DNA of 64,000 nt from Zhengitettix transpicula (GCA_037074705.1 CM073590.1:116394100-116458099), one strand, 5' to 3'; positions 35,571-49,000 are shown, counted from the stretch's first letter. A program made the numbers and translations. The notes: generated by a model not told the origin, from the letters alone.

Positions 35571-36656
35571 TGTATAAGATTGCTGCGATTGGGATCGTTC
35601 CCGGTGGCAGTTTAAAACGAATATATATACAAACCTACAACAGATAAATAAAACAATTATGAAAGAAGAAAAAATAAAATAAGACTTAAAAGATTGTCCT
35701 GAAAATTGGCTCACTCTTTCCACTCTTCACGTAACTAAAGAAAAATATTGACAAACTTATTTATACTATACAATAAAAAAATACAATTTGCTTCACTAAT
35801 TTATTTACATCATTCTTAAACCTTCTTATTGGAAGATACTCCTCAAACACTGCTGCAATTGTTCCAATCGCCTATCGATCTGTTTAGGAATGAGAATTTC
35901 CCTACGTCGGTATTTTTCGGCCTCGTCTTAATTTTAAATTTATGACCAACTCTGCCAACGTAAGTTGGTTTTTTGACTTCATCCCGTATGTCTTTCCACG
36001 CATTGTTACCCGTATATGTTTTACATGTATCCCTACGATTATTTAATTTATTTAATTTTTTATGTTTAATTTACTTTTAAATTTTGGTTTTTCTATTTAA
36101 TTATTTCTAAATTTATTAAATTTTATATTTTATGTAATTTAAAACGTATAAATAAAATTCCCACACTTAAGCATTAGCATTACGTTTTCAACACAGACCG
36201 TCGGTTAAATGAAAATATCTAGAGGTAAGGCGTAAAATAGAACTATGAGAGTTATATCATAAAAGTCAGTTAACATATAAATATGAAAGGGTACGAGATC
36301 TGAGACAGAGTACCCAGAGAGGTAGTTGTTTAAATAGCGACGTAACTACAACTCGAGTTGACGCCCCACGCTTGAACACATTTTTGTTTATGTGAGCTAT
36401 AAAGTATAAATGGTTTCAAAACTCAGGTCGACGATTTTGCTATTTTATTCACGAAATTTGTTTGAAACCGTTTTATCTGTAAAGTTTTCTAGCCATTTCA
36501 TAATTAAACGTTGCAGGTCTCAGACTATCCTTACAAAAATTTTAAACTTCAGGTTTTTATTTTAAATACCTAGGGAACACACACACATACACAACAAATT
36601 TAAATTACTTCTAATTCATGCGTATAAAATTACAAGCCCCACGGTGAGCGCGAATT
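35571..36656. other. No feature seen after the mariner element
   Basis: AT-rich, including a very T/A-rich stretch at 36040-36140. Confidence 0.45.
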
Positions 36657-38335
36657 TGTAATAAACTCATAATAAATAATGAGTAATATAGCCCAACGTT
36701 GTAGTGCCAAATAAAGTGGTAAGCTCTTAATATCTTACATCGATCAGGGTCACCTATGGACCTCCAATAAAATATAGGAATTTATAAATGAAAACAGAAA
36801 ATTATAAAACGTTTAACAATAGAAATCTAACGCTTATTTATTATCCACAACTAAAACTAAACAAATACCTTGGAACGTTAAAAGCGGTGCTCAAGTGACC
36901 CAGCACATCTCAACGTATGCTCGTTACTTCGCGGTTTGTTAATGCTCAGAACAAACTTCGAAGATCTGGAAAGTTTATTAAATCAATGCGAATAAATCGG
37001 CTAGCGGCGAGCAAAATGCAGTTCAACTCGCTTATTTTTAATGAACCAATCTCACAACCAACAATTGAACACCCTTCTCCACTTTGCTACAACAAGCTGT
37101 ATTGCCCAGTGCCACCATAGGAGATGTGGAGATAGGATTTGTTGGCAGAGCTATCATAGATAGACGGCATTCTTCAGGATAACTTTTTTTAGGGTAACAG
37201 GCTACGTGAGGGTAATCCACATGGTGGAAACTCCCCTTAATAGCATAGGAAGGGATCTGAAAGGGGGATGCGGAAAGGTAGAGGAAGGTAGCCAATGGTT
37301 GAACTAGGGTCCCCGGGCTATGTTTTAAGGATCCAACCCGGCAATTCGCCTAAAAGTGATGCAGTGTAAACTCTAGAAAAACCTGCATCAGGTAGGCCGG
37401 GCATTGGGTACCTGTCCCACGGCATTTCCGATGGCGGGAGAGGGGTTAGCTGTGGGGTCGCAGCTTACCCCTCTCCGTGCGTTGACCATTTTAGGAGGCA
37501 GCTGGACGACTATTCCATTAGGATTAGCGGACAACTCTTACCGTATGCCCAAGGTCTGCGACCCCGGAACATACATCGCTCAATACAGGCCAAGATGCCT
37601 CGGCATGTGGGAAACTTAGTTCAAAAACCAGAGAGATGTGAAGGCATCCCCAAAGGTAGCCTCCGCCAGAGCTCTCTGGGAAGGTTCACCTGCGAGAGAA
37701 TTCTCTCGCAGTCTTCCTTTAAAGTTTTCACTCAGGATTACCATCTCCCGAGGCCTTTTACCAACCTTTGACAAGTCTGAACCTCGAGTGAGATTAGTTA
37801 TCCGCATGCAAACACAGCGTCCATAAAAAATACTACAGCGCAGAAAATTGCTTAGAATCAGAATGATTTCAGATTAGGATAAAAACAACGATCAAAAACC
37901 AACGACGCATCTGGACAGAACGTCCGACTCCAGTCCACTCAGACCCGTCACTTGACCGAGCTTTCCCAGACACAACGTAAACAAATACCAACAGCTACTC
38001 GACTGGGCTAGCCTTCTTCACTACTGATTTTGGCGCTTGACCGGCAACTGTCTAACTGAATGGCCTGACGGCACTACAATCAATTGACCGTAAACAATCT
38101 CGCCAGCCGCCCCACTGATCCGGCTCTCCACTGCCTACTAAATCTATCGCTCGCCTGCGCTGGTACTGATTGACCTGTATTTACTTCCAAGACTTTTACA
38201 CTTTTGCCTCGAGACACATTTTGACCCGGGGTTAAATGTTCGTAAACATTGGGCGTAACGGAAATACATCGCCTGTATTACCGAACTGAAGACAGAAAAT
38301 CTTAAATAAAATAAATTCCTTAATAATCTATATAT
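36657..38335 (-). mobile_element. LTR-like block interrupted by a GCR copy
   Basis: On the minus strand it contains CATAGGTGACCCTGATCG, comparable with GTGGTGACCCTGAGATAA of LTR copy 2, and a GC-richer leader-like part at 37880-38180. A TGTAATAAA string is at 36657 and a (TA)n tract at 38330. The ends do not match as inverted termini, so the boundaries are guesses. The GCR insertion at 37184-37711 accounts for 0.5 kb. Confidence 0.35.
37184..37711 (-). mobile_element. GCR retroposon copy, subfamily B, inside an LTR-like region
   Basis: T-run at left; the B-type stem is at 37628-37635 pairing with 37672-37679. A short TCAGGAT(A/T)A string near both ends may be a target duplication (weak). It interrupts the LTR-like block at 36657-38335. 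Confidence 0.8.
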
Positions 38336-38759
38336 ATATATAAAAGCTTCTTACCAAATTTCGAATGTAAATAAGATTATTTAAAGGACACAACTATAGT
38401 TACCGCAAAACATACGTATTTATTACCTTAACTATAATATCTGTGCATTACATTTTCGCACAAATCCGGACATTTATAAATCTACCATTCATTTTATATA
38501 TTATAAACTATATACAATAGCTCAGCGCCTGGCGTTACCTGGGTATTTATCTGTATTAGTTCGGAAAATCAATTTATTACAATCGTAATCTCTTGGTCAA
38601 CACGTGATTTAAGTGTCATCGTGACCGTCAATTTTTCGGACAATTAACCAACCCATTGATGGGCACATCCCGACCTATGCCGATAGTGGGTGATCTCCAA
38701 ATCAACCGTGATGGTGATTGGCGGTAACTTAACGGGGTCAAGAAATCTGCTATATTAAA

Positions 38760-39295
38760 TAAGCACGGTACCTTTACAGAGTCTAAAAATTATGGTACAT
38801 TAAGAAAGATAAAAATATCATCGGTACTTAAAGGGCGTAAAAATTTCACCCGAAGAATGTTCCCCGTACGTTGAGTAAAAAAACTTGACCAGATTGATAC
38901 ATGAAAACTCGCGCTACGTTAAGGGATTCTAAAATACTATCCGTCCTTCAGGTAAGCATTTATACTCCCCTTATGTTTAAGGAGTCCAAATATTCGCGAT
39001 ATTTTAAGAGAAAAATGTGAATATTAAGAGAGACAAAAATATTCCCGGTACAATAAGGAAGTCAAGAATATTCCTGGAACGATTAGGGTGTTATGAATAT
39101 TCCAAGTCCCTTGAGACAATGCAAACAAATTTCGAGAGTATTTTTCACTTTCTGGTACCTTATGGTAGTCATTAAAATACCCAATTCCTTAAAGGAGTAA
39201 AAAACACTTCCGATACCTTAAGAAAGTGTTACCGTAATAGAGTAGAAAAATTCTCCGAATACGTTAAGAGGCTTCAGAACTTCCTGTCTTGTCCA
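38760..39295 (+). repeat. Degenerate minisatellite, about 28-bp period
   Basis: Repeated pattern near AAAATATTCCCGGTAC then CTTAAGGGAGTC. Clear units run from about 39036 to 39105 (AATATTCCCGGTACAATAAG, AATATTCCTGGAACGATTAG, AATATTCCAAGTCCCTTGAG), with weaker ones on both sides. No flanking gene. Confidence 0.6.
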
Positions 39296-41314
39296 TGTTA
39301 AATTATGGATACATAGAAGTGTACTTATTTCCCCCTAGTATATGATTGATTTTAAATCATCTAATAGAAATATTTTTAGTATTGTCAGACGTTATGATTT
39401 TATATTGCAAAGGTTTAAAAATGTTATGGCTTATTTATTCGGACAATTTAGCCAGTCAAACTCAACTGGGTTTGAAAATTTGTATTTTCTAAGAAATATT
39501 AAAATATATTCCCTATAGTTACATTTTTCTTGAAATTGGAAACAAAAATTTATGTTATGACTTTTATATAATTGTAGGAAATTAAAATTCACAGTTTAAA
39601 ATTAACTACACCACTACAGAAAAAAATGGAGTAAAATTTCAGACAGTATATGAGAAATCGTACATTTGATGAGGAAAATTGTAACTTACGGAAAATTAGC
39701 TTCAACGTTTTTTTCGTGTGTAATTCCCTCCATTACACCATAAGGCAAAACTTTTATGTCTGAAAATAATTCGCCCTTTGCCATGGAATTATTCTGCTTG
39801 ACGCCATGAATCATCTTGTAGTTACACTTTTAATATCCGTAGTCTTGTCCCTTAGGTTTCAGTACATTTTTTTTGCATTCTAATTTAGTAATTTATATCT
39901 GTTGCAAATACCGCATGTTTTGCAACTCTATTACATGCTTTGGAATCACCAAAGTAAATCATATATACCTTACTTTATTAATTTTCCTGAATACTTCATA
40001 CATATTTATGTTAAATGTAGCAATTTGAAACAAACACAGTCTTTGGAATTCTGGTCCAAATGAAACACACTAATACAATAAGAAATGCTTATAAACAGTA
40101 TCTGAGAAATGGTACAGATTGGAACTTTAAGTTAGTCGGCTTTAATATTTTCAACCTTGCAGCTACTTTAGCACATAAAATATGAATTTGTGTAATGTAG
40201 TTAAAATAGTGCATTAAGTGAACTGCTGTAATCCATTTAATTGCATTGAATCACAGTCAATTTAATTTGTACTTGATTCCGTTGACCTAATATAGATTGG
40301 AAACAAGGAAGTAGTTACGCCTCGCAAAATTCTCTAAATATGCATGGTGTAATTTTCAGAAATAAATTAAGTGTTCCTATTTTTTCTTTGGTTTTGAAAA
40401 GTAAGTCTAATGAGTTTTATCAACCATTGCTAAAATATCCTGTTAAAATTGTACAGTAATTGATTGGTAGTTCTCACAATATTTAAACAGGTTTCCTCGC
40501 AGAAATTTGGATTTTTTTAGAACATTCTATTGAATACTTTCTCTGCTGAACATAATTTTCTGCCTTGAGTTCCTTCATTTCATATACTTGCTCTCGTGGT
40601 CCGACCCAGATAATTTTGAGTTTGTATCTTCCATTTTACAAGAGTATTGTTTTTAGTATTATCGAACGACTTATGCATTCGATTGCATATATTTATTTAT
40701 ACTACATTATAATTTTTTAATAATAATAAAGATAGCCGTATTATAGGATTATACGTATTACATATTTGTGTGATGCGAAATGAATAGCATTTGTCCTCGT
40801 ATCAGAGATGATGATCGACTAGTCGCTCTGAGTCTCTGCGCTGTTAAATTTCCGTGTAGACATCTGCACGGATTAATTTATAAAAATAATTAAAGTTTCA
40901 CATGGATAAACATATACTAAAACACTGGTGTCTGATGTTGACTTTGATCGTCAGAAAATAGCTCAATCTTATTTTTCGACCTTTACTTGACTTATTTAAT
41001 GTATGAATTTCGTGAGGATTGATTTACAACCTTCACCTTTCTTACAAATATGGCTCCTCTCCTTAAGGCACTTTTTTCTCTTTGTAAAAGGATAAAAAAA
41101 AAAAGAATTTTCAGAATTTGTACAATAGAGAATAATTATATACGCCTCTGGTCTTACTATTCATATTTCACATTGTTCAGCACAAAGTTCAAGGAGATAC
41201 TATTTGTCTCGTATAAGATAGCAAATTGAAATTCGTTGGCGCAGAATGCTGTAAGCATTTTTAAACTTCTTTGAAGAATTATACAAATGTGAATTTGTTC
41301 AAAAATTGTTCCAA
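39296..41314. other. 2 kb AT-rich sequence, no feature seen
   Basis: No long frames and no recognised repeat up to the short Helitron-like copy. Confidence 0.45.
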
Positions 41315-42051
41315 TCTAATAAATAAAGGAGAGTGTTTGTTTGTATGTTTGTTTGTATATTTGTATGTTCCTCATAGAAATCTACACCAATCGTGAAAAT
41401 TTCACCAAATTCCGTACACATGTTCTTTGCGATCAGGAAACAAACAGTATTGGGGTGAGACGCGTCTACCACCCCCAGAAGCGTGGGTGGAAATATTTAA
41501 ACATGCTAAAACAGTCGATATTTCAGTCGGATAAATATTTTTATGGGTCAAAAATGTTCATAGTGTTTCTACCGATGTTACCTGACTACAAAATCATCGG
41601 AACGGAGGACCCTTAGCGTTGGGGGTGGACACGTATTACAAGAAAATAACGCTAATACAATCAAGATTGGAGTCAAATCCAGTTTTATGCATGTAGCTGA
41701 GTTTAATGATGACATTCAATTCGTCGTTTAACCCCCAGGGGCGGGGCTACACGGGGGTAGAATTTTTCTAACTGGTTAAATGGTCGATATTTGCGTGGAA
41801 TAAATAATTGTTGAGGTCAATGACGATTATAAAATATCTACCAATGGTTTTAGTTACCCCTTTCGGCATGAGAGCTAAGCACACATAGAGGTGGGGGTGG
41901 AAATATTCAAACAATGTAACCGGCCGACAACACATTTAATGGTAGGGGTCGAGTTGCGTTACATAAAAATAACCTAAAAGATACGTAGATTGGAGTCAAA
42001 GCGGGTGTTATGGATAAATGACATCTCGGGCAACACCGGGCACCCAGCTAG
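41315..42051 (+). mobile_element. Short Helitron-like copy
   Basis: A|TCTAATAAATAAAGGAGA ... GGGCAACACCGGGCACCCAG then CTAG|T, 737 bp. The interior carries two units of the internal tandem block of the long copy, with the GAGTCAAA...TTATG landmark at about 41676 and 41994. No coding sequence. Confidence 0.6.
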
Positions 42052-43069
42052 TATTAAATATTTGTTACTACTATTTAGTAAAACTCAACTTGGTGTTTTA
42101 ATATTAAAACTGGTTGAACAGACAAACTATTAATTTTTTCATTGAATTCTTATATCTAGTTATTTATTTTAAAAAATGTTGTCTGATGACACAGTTCAGT
42201 CTTTTTCTGATATCCCTTAATTTCACTTTTCACTCGTGTGTTCTGATTGTTTTATTCTCGTCGGTAAATATTACGATTTTCTGAGTTGTAGAATGACCTA
42301 TTATTCTTGTTTAATAATTAAAATAATTTTAAGAAGTTGATTTAAAACGTATAAAGTGACTCTGAGGTGGCTCGTTTACGGAAGTTAAGTTCACTAATTT
42401 TCTAAATTTGTAGCTCCATAGAAAAGTGGTATAAGTTCATATTAAATTCAAATACTTGCCTCGTAATGATATTATTCTTATAATAAGATCATAACTATTT
42501 GTCTATTTGTTGTGGCGTCTTAGCACCGGTCGCCTGACGAGTAATTGTTCGTCTATTATTCTTCAGCCGAAAATGTAAATTGTCCGGATCTAACACCTGC
42601 GATCACGCCAAGTTCTGATGTTGGCCATTTGGGCCGTTGCAGAGTCAGCTGTCAGCTAATAAAAACGTTTGGTGTACTGCTATAAATATGTCATCCATTC
42701 ATGGAAGACCATACGTGCTGCGCAATGTACTGCTACGAATTATTACGAAAATTGAAGATTCAGTTGTTCCCTTTGAGCCTCAAAAATATTAAGAATATGC
42801 AATTGACTCGAACGCTTCGATCGCAGTGTCTTTACACATTAATTTATATACCAATTTACGCAAATATAAGAGAAAAATTAAGTTCTATGTTTCTCTCGAT
42901 GTTTTCTATTGTAATGAGATTGCAAATTGAAAAATTACGAATATTTTATTGACGCTTACACTCAGTAGCAGTTGATAGTCATCAAGCACTAATTAATAAA
43001 TGTATTCTGTTGGAATAATATTTTTGTCGAAAAGTTTCCTGAAAAAACGGATTACCAACTGAGATATCC
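42052..43069. other. No recognised feature
   Basis: The frame at 42701-42952 lacks a domain. Confidence 0.4.
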
Positions 43070-43140
43070 TGTCGGCTGATTGTCAGACACGAGCTTTCTC
43101 TAGCCGCTATATAGAGCAATTTAATAAATCACATTCTTCA
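43070..43140 (-). mobile_element. S1 SINE fragment
   Basis: Minus strand TATATAGCGGCTAGAGAAAG only. Confidence 0.4.
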
Positions 43141-43509
43141 CACAAATTCAGTTTCACAGCCTCTAGTGTTGAGCGTCGGTTGAAAGTGTTCTTCAGTCTG
43201 CTGAACGAAAGCAACAACGTGATTCCGTTATTTTTCCTACAGGTTTGTTTCAGAACTCTGTAAATTCTTCTCAGAACGTGTCTTTAAAATGCTAATTCAT
43301 ATTTAAGGGGATTATCTCATGAAATTTTTTGTACGTACCTCCGAATTTCCATCACCAATTTCAGTTGGTCGCGATTTGCCTAAATAAAAGGATTCCGCTG
43401 AATTTTCGACCATTGGAAGCAATGATCTAGACCATATCGAGACAGTACACGTGATACTATATGATAAAAAGTCCCTCAAACTACAGTCCAGTGCCCCATA
43501 GTTAACACT

Positions 43510-43618
43510 TGATTATCAAGTCCTCTCTTTCGCATCCCCATTTCTGTCTTCCTATGCTATTTATTAATAGAGAGACGTCACAATGTCAATGTCTCTCAAG
43601 TAGCCTGTTTCTAAAAAA
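43510..43618 (+). mobile_element. GCR retroposon 3' fragment
   Basis: CGCATCCCCATTTCTGTCTT through CAAGTAGCCTGTTTCTAAAA; only the tail region is recognisable. Confidence 0.6.
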
Positions 43619-43764
43619 AATTATTTACGGGTATTTGATCTTGTTCTCAACGGAGTGACAAATTAAGGATCCCATAATCCGAACAAATAGATTTCCTTTT
43701 CTAGTCATCGAAGTGCGCGGAAGAAGTGGCGAGAGTTACAGAATTCTCTAGGAATTTCTCTGCT

Positions 43765-43870
43765 AGGTGGCCCTGCTTCACCCTTTGATATCCTTCCTTA
43801 CTCCCCTTTCTTTGCTATATAGTAAGGATGAGGCCACAGTGTGGATTAACCTCAAGAAGTCTTTACTTTT
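43765..43870 (+). mobile_element. Very degenerate GCR tail
   Basis: CCTTCCTTACTCCCCTTTCT, GTGTGGATTAACCTCAAGAA and a decayed end. Similar order to the family but with many changes. Confidence 0.4.
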
Positions 43871-44226
43871 CAAATAAACCTTCAAAACTTCCTAATCGTT
43901 TCCTGAATTATGTAAGAAAATGTTCGGCTATTATCCACCTAACCCCTTTTCGTGTTCTTTTATTGCTAAAAGATTTAAGGCAGAAAGTCTCCTCTAACAT
44001 TCGTTATATTTCAGCTTCTACCTTCGTGGGTTTGTAGCCATTTCAATGCAAATTTATTTCGTCCTTAGTATCAGCCATTTAGAAAAATTGCAGCGACGAC
44101 AAAACCAGGTGCCTCGAAAGGAGATAAAACTCGTAAACTCATGCGTCTATTAACAAACTATTTGAGATACAGTTTGGTGTGACATACATACAGAATCAAC
44201 AAGTAATGTATTCCTGTTGTTACATA

Positions 44227-44249
44227 GTGTGTGTGTGTGTGTGCGTGCG
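44227..44249. repeat. (TG)n microsatellite
   Basis: GTGTGTGT run with two GC interruptions, next to an old GCR copy. Confidence 0.9.
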
Positions 44250-44690
44250 TGGAAACAGGCATAAGGTAATTCATGGTTTGGCCACTCGCCTCATCCTATA
44301 GGGAAGAAACTGATAGGAGGGATGCAGAAAGATACAAGGTAGCCAAGGGTTAACTAGGAGCTCGTACCCGATAATTCACCTAAAAATTATGAATGAAAAA
44401 CCCTAGAAAAATCTGCATCAGGTAGGTCGCGCACTTGATACATGTCCCACGCCCTTCCGCTGTCGGGACGCAGCGTTCTCTTCTTCACGCCGGACCAGTT
44501 TAGGAGGCAGCTAGCCGGCTATTCCAATAGGAATAACTGACATTTCTTACCATATGGCCAAGGGCTGCGAACCCGATACATACACCTCTCAAAACTGACC
44601 GAGATGCCTCGGCTTGGGGGATCCTTAGTTCAAAATCAGGGAGAGGAGGAGGCACCCGCGAATTCTGGGACATTTAGGACAGACACTCGT
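44250..44690 (-). mobile_element. GCR retroposon copy, old and diverged
   Basis: Retains GTAGCCAAGGGTTAACTAGG, CTAGAAAAATCTGCATCAGG, ACGCCCTTCCG, GGAGGCAGCTAGCCGGC and CCGAGATGCCTCGG. It is preceded by a (TG)n tract instead of a T-run. Confidence 0.7.
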
Positions 44691-45984
44691 ACATTCGACT
44701 ATATTCTCTCTGTCTTCCTCTGATATCATACGACGTAACATCTGTCATTTCTGTCTTTAAATCGCAGTGAGAAAAAGAAACACGTTAACGATATATTTAA
44801 ATAGATGTTTCATATCATCGGTACAAATTGGACTCCATGAAACACATTTATGTTTTCACTTACGTTATTTCTGACTTCCTCATATTCTTTCGTTTAAATT
44901 TATTTATATTATTGTTAAATTGAAAAATAAATATGATAATTATTACGCATATTTTGAAATCCTCCAATCTGAATTCCAAGTTCAATTTTACCGATATTGA
45001 CCATTCATATTTGCTTTAAATAAATTTAATTCCATTTTTCTTCTAACTATAACATTTTATAATGATATCAAAGATGTTTGATAGTTTTTTATGACACATT
45101 ATACAAAGATCTTAAACAATCTTTGGTTAATTTTCACGCATTTCTGACTTCAGAAATCCAGTGAAGGACAATGAATAGTATCGTAACAAATTTGTTTCTG
45201 AGAAGTGACACATTTTAAACACACTTCTGTCAATTTGTTATTCATACCTGTTTCATTGCTTCAATTTTATTATCGTACATAGCAAATATTTTGGGTTATT
45301 TTCATACAACTGAAACTCTTCAAATTAAAACAGATACGGCTAAATAAATTTTTAAATCACCTGCTCCGATTTTCAGATAATCTATTATTGAATATAAACG
45401 GGCCAGGAAATCCACAAAAGATTAACATATTTTTGAACGGCCATTGGAAAATGGAAAATGGCCGTGACTGGACTGTTTTGAAGTTGTAAAGGTTTCTGAG
45501 GCTTGGCTTCGAAACAACACATATTTTACGTATTATACACAATACGATTTTATTTAGCTCAATAAATCAGAAAAAATACAAATATTAAAATTACATCATG
45601 CAAGACAAAGTCAAATATTTTGTACATAGAAATTTTGGATTTTATGATAATAACAAGTGTTTATTTATTCTCAGAATATCAACATTAACGTAATTTTTAC
45701 CTCATTTTATATTTTAATTGATAAACAATTTAAGTAACATTTCAGTCTCAATCTAATTAAATAAAGACTGCATAAACAAAAAAATATTATACACTATTTC
45801 AAAATACAAATTTATACAAAGATAGGGTAAAATAAATACCTAAACATAGCGCTGTAACTAACATATTTTTTTTTATTCATAACTTTTTTCAATACTAATT
45901 GGACGTAAAAATCGTTTGATTATAAGGAACACGTAAATTTATTTTATCAATTGAGTTAGAATCAGTTATATTTTGGGTTCATTT
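44691..45984. other. AT-rich sequence, no feature seen
   Basis: The minus-strand frame at 45357-45542 shows no domain. Confidence 0.45.
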
Positions 45985-46260
45985 ATCTTCTTGATTGGAA
46001 CGTGAAGAGGTGAAGACTTTATAATTATTTTTTAACAATATTTCAGATCGGGAAGTTTTGGCGCAGACCTTTTTTTATATTGTTTTTAGTATATCGGAGA
46101 AAAGTAATGGAAACGGCACTTTTCAGTTTAGGCTTCGGTTTTTCAACTGATCTAGATGGATGTAGTAGGGTAAGAAATTGGGAACTAGTAAGTCTTGGTA
46201 ATTTTGTTTTAGGTTATGGAGGATGATTTACTGGGGAATAAGTATATTTGAAGCTGGGTT
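45985..46260 (-). mobile_element. 3' fragment of the same LINE as 54.8-55.8 kb
   Basis: Aligns by eye with 54915-55180 over about 270 bp (shared runs include TAATTATTTTTTAACA and ACTTTTCAGTT). Same orientation. No usable open frame. Confidence 0.6.
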
Positions 46261-46799
46261 TCCAAAAGATAAGTTACGAATATTCATGGAAAAAGAATTA
46301 TAGCCGCCTGTAAGTCCGTCGTTGAAGAAGGTTGGACAGATCGCTTCTGCTCTGTTTAAGTTCCTTACTCACCCTCAGAGCTTTTTTGTGACGTTACGTT
46401 TATTTTCGGACTGACGCCATGCTACAAACTTATTAATACCAAAACAGTAATTACGAGTAATGGAAAATACGAGGAGATGCAAACATATAAATCCTTTTAT
46501 ATGCGTTGAAAAAGTGTCAAGGCATAATTATTATGATTATTATTATATGATGACTGACTGTCCATAGAAGACCTTGACCTACCGGTACGACTGCCAAATT
46601 ATCATCTCAACATAATAAATTCTGGATTTAGGAGTGACACGTGGTCAGTGTGTCGATTCTTCCTCAGCCATACACCAGTTTTCGTGACCAATGTAAATAT
46701 TTAATAAATGATATTGCTATGGTTAATTTCTTGTTTAGTAATTGAGCGCAGATACCGAATGTTTGTTTTTCCAAATATTTCGCAATATTATTTGAATAG

Positions 46800-46955
46800 A
46801 AAATTATTAATAAGAAAGATAGCCAATACAGACTCAAAAAGGGTAATATAAATACCACACAACGTTTCTGGGATCCTTGTTCCTTTCGTCAGGTGCTAAG
46901 AAGAGCCTAGAGAAACACAACTGCACTGATCAGTTGACAACACTCAAAAAAATTT
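46800..46955 (-). repeat. PLE-associated terminal repeat with hammerhead-like core
   Basis: The best preserved copy. On the minus strand: CAACTGATCAGTGCAGTTGT, CTTCTTAGCACCTGACGAAA, a stem of the GGAACAAGGATCC kind, then CAGAAACGTTGTGTGGTATT. Core boxes are at 46865-46868 (GAAA) and 46886-46892 (CTGACGA). Confidence 0.7.
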
Positions 46956-47904
46956 ATTTGTTTTCATTATTTGAATAGAGTTCTTACACATGTATCGTGT
47001 ATTGACTTTCCTGTTAAACCAAAAATGCGTTCGTGTCAATACGAATCTTGCTCGCTCGTTATAAATAGATGAACTTCGTTATGTCCCGCCGAGTTTAATT
47101 TTTTTTTAATACAATGCAGATTGAGGGGACAGGAGGAAACGAGCTGAAGGGCGATGACACTGCAACGGTAAACTGCAAGTGTGCTATCGATCAGATATCA
47201 CTCCATGTCACGCCATCCACACGGCTTTCTCCTGCAAACAATGCAAACGCTAAGTGTAAATGTCGGAACAATGAAACTCCGGACAAAGTCTAAAATCGAC
47301 CAAATTCCTGCCGTTGTGCTTCCGTATTAAAACGGAGATATTAAAAGACCGAAACAATTGTAAGGAGATTTTGCGTACGTTAATATAAGATCTGTAATCT
47401 TCGGCGCCATATCACAACCAGGTTATAAGAAACTGATATCCATTTGAACAATTATAATAAACTGAGTTATTTTAAAATAAATGGTAAAAACAGCAGCCAA
47501 TCAGTTAGAAAAAATGGTTATTAACCCATTAAAAACTATATTTAAAACACTACGTTTCATTCCTCATAGGGTCCTCTACAGGTGTACAATTACAATTAAA
47601 TTCAGTTATCTAAAACAATTAAGTAACAAAGTCTTACATACATGATAATTTCTAATAAAATTATGTATAAATATAATTTATAGATTGTTAATTATTATTT
47701 ATTTTAATAAAATTTAGGTTATCATATTTCTAACGTGCCGAAATAACTTTTTGAGATGGAAATAAATATTTTATATAATGCAACAAAAAGATTACAATAA
47801 TAAAGAATGATAAATTTTATTTTTATTATTTGTCATTATTCATATTGATGTCCGAAGCATTATGCATTACCAAAATTAATTGTTTAGAATGTATTCATGT
47901 TACT
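46956..47904. other. No recognised feature between PLE pieces
   Basis: Could hold decayed PLE reverse transcriptase, but I could not read any motif. Confidence 0.4.
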
Positions 47905-48152
47905 TCTGGAAACTAAACGATGCCTAGAAACTAGAATCAAGGAACATAAAAATAATTTGAAATGTAACGTTAAAATTTGTTCAGTTATATCCAAACATTT
48001 ATTTAAGAAGCACAGTTTCAGTTTTAGATGAAGAATGTAAATATTATTCCAGGTCGATGAGTGAAATGTTGCATATCCGACCTAATGTTTCGGCCATTAA
48101 TGTTAAAAATGACACAAATAATTTAAATAAAATTTTTGATTCATTGTTATGA
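47905..48152 (+). pseudogene. Penelope-like element GIY-YIG endonuclease C-terminus
   Basis: A remnant of the C-terminal nuclease of a Penelope-like retroelement, which nicks the target for insertion. Frame one reads ETKRCLETRIKEHKNNLK and ISKHLFKKHSF. After one frameshift near 48020, frame two reads LDEECKYYSRSMSEMLHIR, then INVKNDTNNLNKIFDSLL and a TGA stop at 48150-48152. The spacing from the TKR..L..RI.EH core to the SEMLHI helix is that of PLE endonucleases. The GIY and YIG tyrosines upstream are lost, so it cannot be active. Confidence 0.8.
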
Positions 48153-48558
48153 TCTATAAACATATAATTTTTTTTATTTCTGTTGTTATCTTAAAATTGA
48201 ATAATACTCTAAAAGCTGTGTCAATAACAGTCATTTTTACTGCAACGTATGGACAAACCGTACGTTACAAATTCGTTAATCTAATTTTTATAATAAATTG
48301 TAACAGTCTATTAATTATATTTATACTTAATTGTATTAAAAGTTATCAGGTATGTAAGACTGTGTTTCTTAAATTTCCTTAGGTAACTTAATTTAATTGT
48401 AAGTTTACATCTTAAGAGGTAACAATCAGGTGTTAGTTAAATGTTATGTTTTATATTTTTTAATAAAAAACTTGTATTAGTCGGGTGTTTTTAACATTTA
48501 CTTCTATTTGAATATTAAGATGTTTCATATAAATTACGAATAAATATACAATAGAAAC

Positions 48559-48989
48559 GAAGATTCCCACAAGCCGAGCCACCTCGGCCTGTTTTGAGAG
48601 GTGTATGTTCCGGGGTCGCAGACCTTGGGCATACGGTAAGAGTTGTTCGCTATTCCCATTGGAATAGTCGGCCAGCTGCCTCCTAAACTGGTCGAGGCAC
48701 GGAGAAGGGAATGCTGCGTCCCCACAGCAAACTCCTCTCCCGCTATCGGAAGGGCGTGGGACAAGTACCCAATGCCCGACCTACCCGATGCAGGTTTTTC
48801 TAGGGTTTTCCCTGCATTTCTTTAGGCGAATGCCGTGTAGGATCCTTAAAATATAGCCTGGGGGCCCTAGTAACCCTTGGCTACCTTCCTCTACCCTTCC
48901 GCATCCCCCCTTTCAAATCCCTTCCTATGCTATTAAAGGGGAGTTGCCCAATGTGGATCACCCTCAAGTCGCCTGTTGCCCTAAAAAAA
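48559..48989 (+). mobile_element. GCR retroposon copy, 5'-truncated, 11-bp target duplication
   Basis: Flanked by ACAATAGAAAC at 48548-48558 and 48990-49000. It begins at GATTCCCACAAGCCGAG, lacking the terminal hairpins, and ends CTAAAAAAA. 5' truncation inside a duplication is the mark of target-primed reverse transcription. Confidence 0.88.
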
Positions 48990-49000
48990 ACAATAGAAAC

